A stretch of 64,000 nucleotides of DNA from Prosthecobacter sp. (GTDB taxonomy: Bacteria; Verrucomicrobiota; Verrucomicrobiia; Verrucomicrobiales; Verrucomicrobiaceae): NCBI GenBank assembly GCA_017853885.1, contig JAFMIR010000002.1, forward strand, positions 62,001 to 126,000. Reading direction: 5' to 3'. Below are positions 61,897-64,000 of the stretch, in pieces. The translations under genes and the position numbers were made by a program. Under the pieces are notes generated by a model, which saw only the letters and a list, made by a program, of their open reading frames with translations, was not told the DNA's origin and did no database searches. Each line of letters starts with the position of its first letter. Positions within the stretch are counted from its first letter, which is position 1.

Positions 61897-62784
61897 CTAT
61901 CTGGTCAATTTGAAGAAGTTTCGCTGTTTTTGGCTGATGGGTAGGCCAAGGCGCTCCATGACCTGCAGCATGTCTTCCCAAACTTGGCGCTTGGCCTCCA
62001 TTCCCCCGTTCATTTTTTCTTCTCGTAGCAGGTAGCTCGGGTGATAGGTTACCATAACTGCGGTGCCTTGGAAATCATGGAACCTACCGCGAAGACTTCC
62101 GACCGAACCTTCCAATCCAAGCCCCTTTGATGCCGTAGCCCCAAGGGCCACGACGATCTGCGGGCGTAAGATGTCGATTTCGGTCATCACAAAAGGAAGG
62201 CAGGTAGCCATTTCCAGATCATTGGGGGCACGGTTGGAATTGCCTTGGTTTTCTATCGCTGGGCGGAATTTGCAGATGTTGCTGATGTATACCTGTGAGC
62301 GTTCGAGTCCCATGGCCTTGAGGATCTCAGTGAGTTTTTGGCCAGCTGGCCCGACAAAGGGTTCACGTTGTCGTTCCTCCTCCGCTCCGGGTGCCTCGCC
62401 GATAAGCATCAGTCTTGCATTTGGATCACCCGCGGAGAACACCATTGTTTCGCGCAGCGAGCCAAGCTGGCGAGCGACTTCCCAAGTCTCTGCCATAGCA
62501 ACAAGAGAGGCAATTTTCTCAGCGTTCGTGTTACCGTTGGTCGGCAGGATGCACACATGTGGTTTCGAAGATGCTGGAGGATGTTCAAGAATTTGACGTG
62601 CTTCCGCCGAAGGTGTGGTAGGCAGGGGAGCGGGCGATTCAGTCATCGGCTCAGGTAAATGGCTGCCCCTATTCTTTAAACGCGTCGCTTTTTGAAGCAC
62701 GGATGGACGCAGCAGCACATGTGATTCTCCCTTAGACTGCCGAAGCAGCAGATGGTCTCGAAGTAGTGCGGTGGCGTTGGGCAT
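61897..62784 (-). CDS. Uracil-DNA glycosylase, family-4-like, without most Fe-S ligands
   Basis: The enzyme excises uracil from DNA. The 295-residue protein has the core GEAPGAEEERQREPFVGPAG at 129-148, NRAPNDLEMATCLPFV, and HPSYLLR at 248-254, as in bacterial type 4 UDGs. A long N-terminal extension rich in Pro and Ser precedes it. Family 4 normally has a CxxC just before the core and a Cys after the Lys of KCRPP. Here the first position reads ETWEVARQLGSL and the second CKFRP, so three of four usual cluster Cys are missing. The ATG at 62784 is used. Confidence 0.85.
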   Translation of the reverse strand: MPNATALLRDHLLLRQSKGESHVLLRPSVLQKATRLKNRGSHLPEPMTESPAPLPTTPSAEARQILEHPPASSKPHVCILPTNGNTNAEKIASLVAMAETWEVARQLGSLRETMVFSAGDPNARLMLIGEAPGAEEERQREPFVGPAGQKLTEILKAMGLERSQVYISNICKFRPAIENQGNSNRAPNDLEMATCLPFVMTEIDILRPQIVVALGATASKGLGLEGSVGSLRGRFHDFQGTAVMVTYHPSYLLREEKMNGGMEAKRQVWEDMLQVMERLGLPISQKQRNFFKLTR

Positions 62785-63127
62785 CGATAGTAGCAAAATG
62801 GGTGACGAGGTAATTTACAGACGGGCACCTGAATCTACATGGTCAAGGAGCATATTGGAGGGTAGGGGGCAAGAGCGGCATTCTCCATGTCATCTAAGAT
62901 GCAGACCAGTATACGTTTGAGTTGAAAGTGATGTCACTGTCTTAAGCGGTTGCATGAATGGATGGCTGTTCGTGTCATGCAGGGGTTTGTAGCTGTTGTC
63001 ATGTTTATGTGGCACCTTGCCTACATTCATGGAGGAGTTAGCTTTGTAACCTAAATAAACTGTTATTGTGGCTACAGGTTATCGTAATACATCTTTAAGA
63101 GTCGGCGCTTCAGAAAGTGAGTGCCCC
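62785..63127. other. 343 bp gap without a recognised gene
   Basis: Between the UDG start and the DUF1501 stop, both on the minus strand. It should hold the UDG promoter. I see no RNA gene, repeat or terminator with a T-run. A plus-strand frame at 63068-63304 is mostly antisense to DUF1501 and is not called. Confidence 0.4.
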
Positions 63128-64000
63128 CTAGCTGAAAATCTCTCGCAGCACGTTCCCATGTACATCGGTGAGCCGCAGATCTCGGCCGCCAAAACGGTAG
63201 GTGAGCTGTTCGTGATCGAGGCCCATGAGGTGAAGGACGGTTGCCCACATGTCATAGACCGTGCAGACCTTTTCGGTGGCGTTGTAGCCAAACTCATCTG
63301 TTGAGCCGTAGATGTGGCCGCCTTTGACTCCGCCACCGGCCATCCAGACGGTAAAGCCGTAGGGATTGTGATCGCGGCCGTTGGTGCCTTGGGCGAAGGG
63401 CGTGCGGCCAAATTCGCCGGCCCAGACGATGAGTGTGCTGTCGAGCAGGCCGCGGGCTTTGAGATCCTTGATTAGCGAGGCGATGGGCTGGTCGATCTGA
63501 TTCGCCATCTTGCCGTGGCCTTCTTTGATCGCGCCGTGATGGTCCCAAGGATTGGCCCCATTGCCGCCGCCGAGATTGTAGGCTAGCGTGCTGAGCTCGA
63601 TGAAGCGCACGCCGCGTTCGACGAGTCGTCTGGCGAGCAAGCATTGGCGTGCGTAGGCGGCTTTTTTCGGCTCGGGATCGTCGAGGCCGTAGAGTTTCTT
63701 GGTTGCCTCGGTCTCGCCGGAGATGTCGCAGAGGTCGGGCACGGCGGCCTGCATGCGCCAGGCCATCTCGTAGTTCGAAATGGCGGCTTCGATGTGCGTG
63801 TCGTGCTGCGTGGTGCTGGCAAAGCGCTGGTCCATCGCGCCGATGAAGTCGAGCTGGCGGCGTTGGGCATCGTGCGATTGTCGCGGGCGGATATTCGCGA
63901 CGGCTTCGGCCTCATCGGCCTTCACGATACTAGCCTGATGTTGCGCAGGCAGGAAGCCATTGCTGAAAAGGCCCACGCCGCCATGCGGTGTGGTCGCGCC
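63128..64000 (-). CDS. DUF1501 family protein, C-terminal part (5' end outside the window)
   Basis: The frame stays open to the window edge, so the N-terminus lies beyond it. About 290 residues of DUF1501 are visible, containing [19 protein letters not shown], then [17 protein letters not shown] and [43 protein letters not shown] and [25 protein letters not shown] follow. The C-terminus [24 protein letters not shown] is the standard family ending for planctomycetal and verrucomicrobial members. This branch differs from the DUF1501 at 15641, which has a shorter GRDHWPR-type ending. The usual PSD1/DUF1553 partner may lie just outside. Confidence 0.92.
   Translation of the reverse strand, partial: GATTPHGGVGLFSNGFLPAQHQASIVKADEAEAVANIRPRQSHDAQRRQLDFIGAMDQRFASTTQHDTHIEAAISNYEMAWRMQAAVPDLCDISGETEATKKLYGLDDPEPKKAAYARQCLLARRLVERGVRFIELSTLAYNLGGGNGANPWDHHGAIKEGHGKMANQIDQPIASLIKDLKARGLLDSTLIVWAGEFGRTPFAQGTNGRDHNPYGFTVWMAGGGVKGGHIYGSTDEFGYNATEKVCTVYDMWATVLHLMGLDHEQLTYRFGGRDLRLTDVHGNVLREIFS

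Noticed and set aside
1..64000. CRISPR arrays, tRNA or rRNA genes, insertion sequences
   Set aside because: I looked through the gaps by eye and saw no spaced direct repeats, no tRNA cloverleaf and no transposase. A dedicated tRNA scan would be needed to exclude small RNA genes.

Overview
The window looks like chromosomal DNA of a verrucomicrobium, probably a relative of Prosthecobacter/Verrucomicrobium (Verrucomicrobiaceae). This rests on the gene content. There are DUF1552 and DUF1501 Tat-exported proteins, a giant PVC-type heme-binding protein, DUF1080 hydrolases, a formylglycine sulfatase, a sialate-O-acetylesterase, PQQ-like beta-propellers, and an RpoD of the verrucomicrobial type. The sequence is moderately GC-rich and densely coded on both strands. 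I see no rRNA, tRNA, insertion sequence, prophage or CRISPR array.

Layout. 1-13 kb: the 3' part of asd, then exported or degradative proteins (DUF1552, a PIG-L-type deacetylase, a LamG-like protein, a sialate-O-acetylesterase), a DEAD-box helicase, nagA, a DUF1080 protein, and a 1229-residue SGNH/propeller/HEAT/cytochrome c protein. This stretch suggests scavenging of acetylated sugars and amino sugars. 13-17 kb: a small zinc-ribbon membrane protein, an HNH nuclease, menF translationally coupled to a menD that encodes only the PYR domain, and a DUF1501 protein. 17-25 kb: a large TPR protein and a phosphodiesterase, parE, and queF-queC for queuosine. 24.5-31.5 kb: the amgK/murU peptidoglycan-recycling pair, a sulfatase, thiH, tyrS and a small TPR protein. 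31-39 kb: an isochorismatase-SGNH fusion, an orphan outer-membrane efflux lipoprotein, a large formate dehydrogenase alpha subunit and a Tat-exported propeller protein. 39-44 kb: dnaG-rpoD and, divergently, a YeiH-type transporter.

44.5-50.1 kb: a tightly packed six-gene lipid-modification operon. It holds a flavoprotein, DUF1365, a CFA-synthase homologue, DUF1475, DUF1295, and a second methyltransferase resembling plant coclaurine N-methyltransferases. It ends against a convergent Rrf2 regulator. 50-58 kb: rarA, an OMF-adaptor-ATPase efflux operon that lacks its permease, a 0.8 kb gene-poor gap, a lipoprotein and an FmdB-like protein. 58-64 kb: a PQQ-like propeller, pgpH-ybeY, a uracil-DNA glycosylase and the C-terminal part of another DUF1501 protein cut by the window edge.

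The best candidates for new biology are four. First, the lipid operon, whose CFA homologue has lost most of the bicarbonate-pocket residues of E. coli Cfa. Second, the free-standing MenD PYR domain. Third, a NagA whose usual metal-ligand Glu is Tyr. Fourth, a set of 'edited' housekeeping proteins: RpoD with N-terminal AT-hooks, PgpH without its extracytoplasmic domain, and a family-4-like UDG without most Fe-S ligands. Family assignments come from recognising motifs by eye. No database search was possible.
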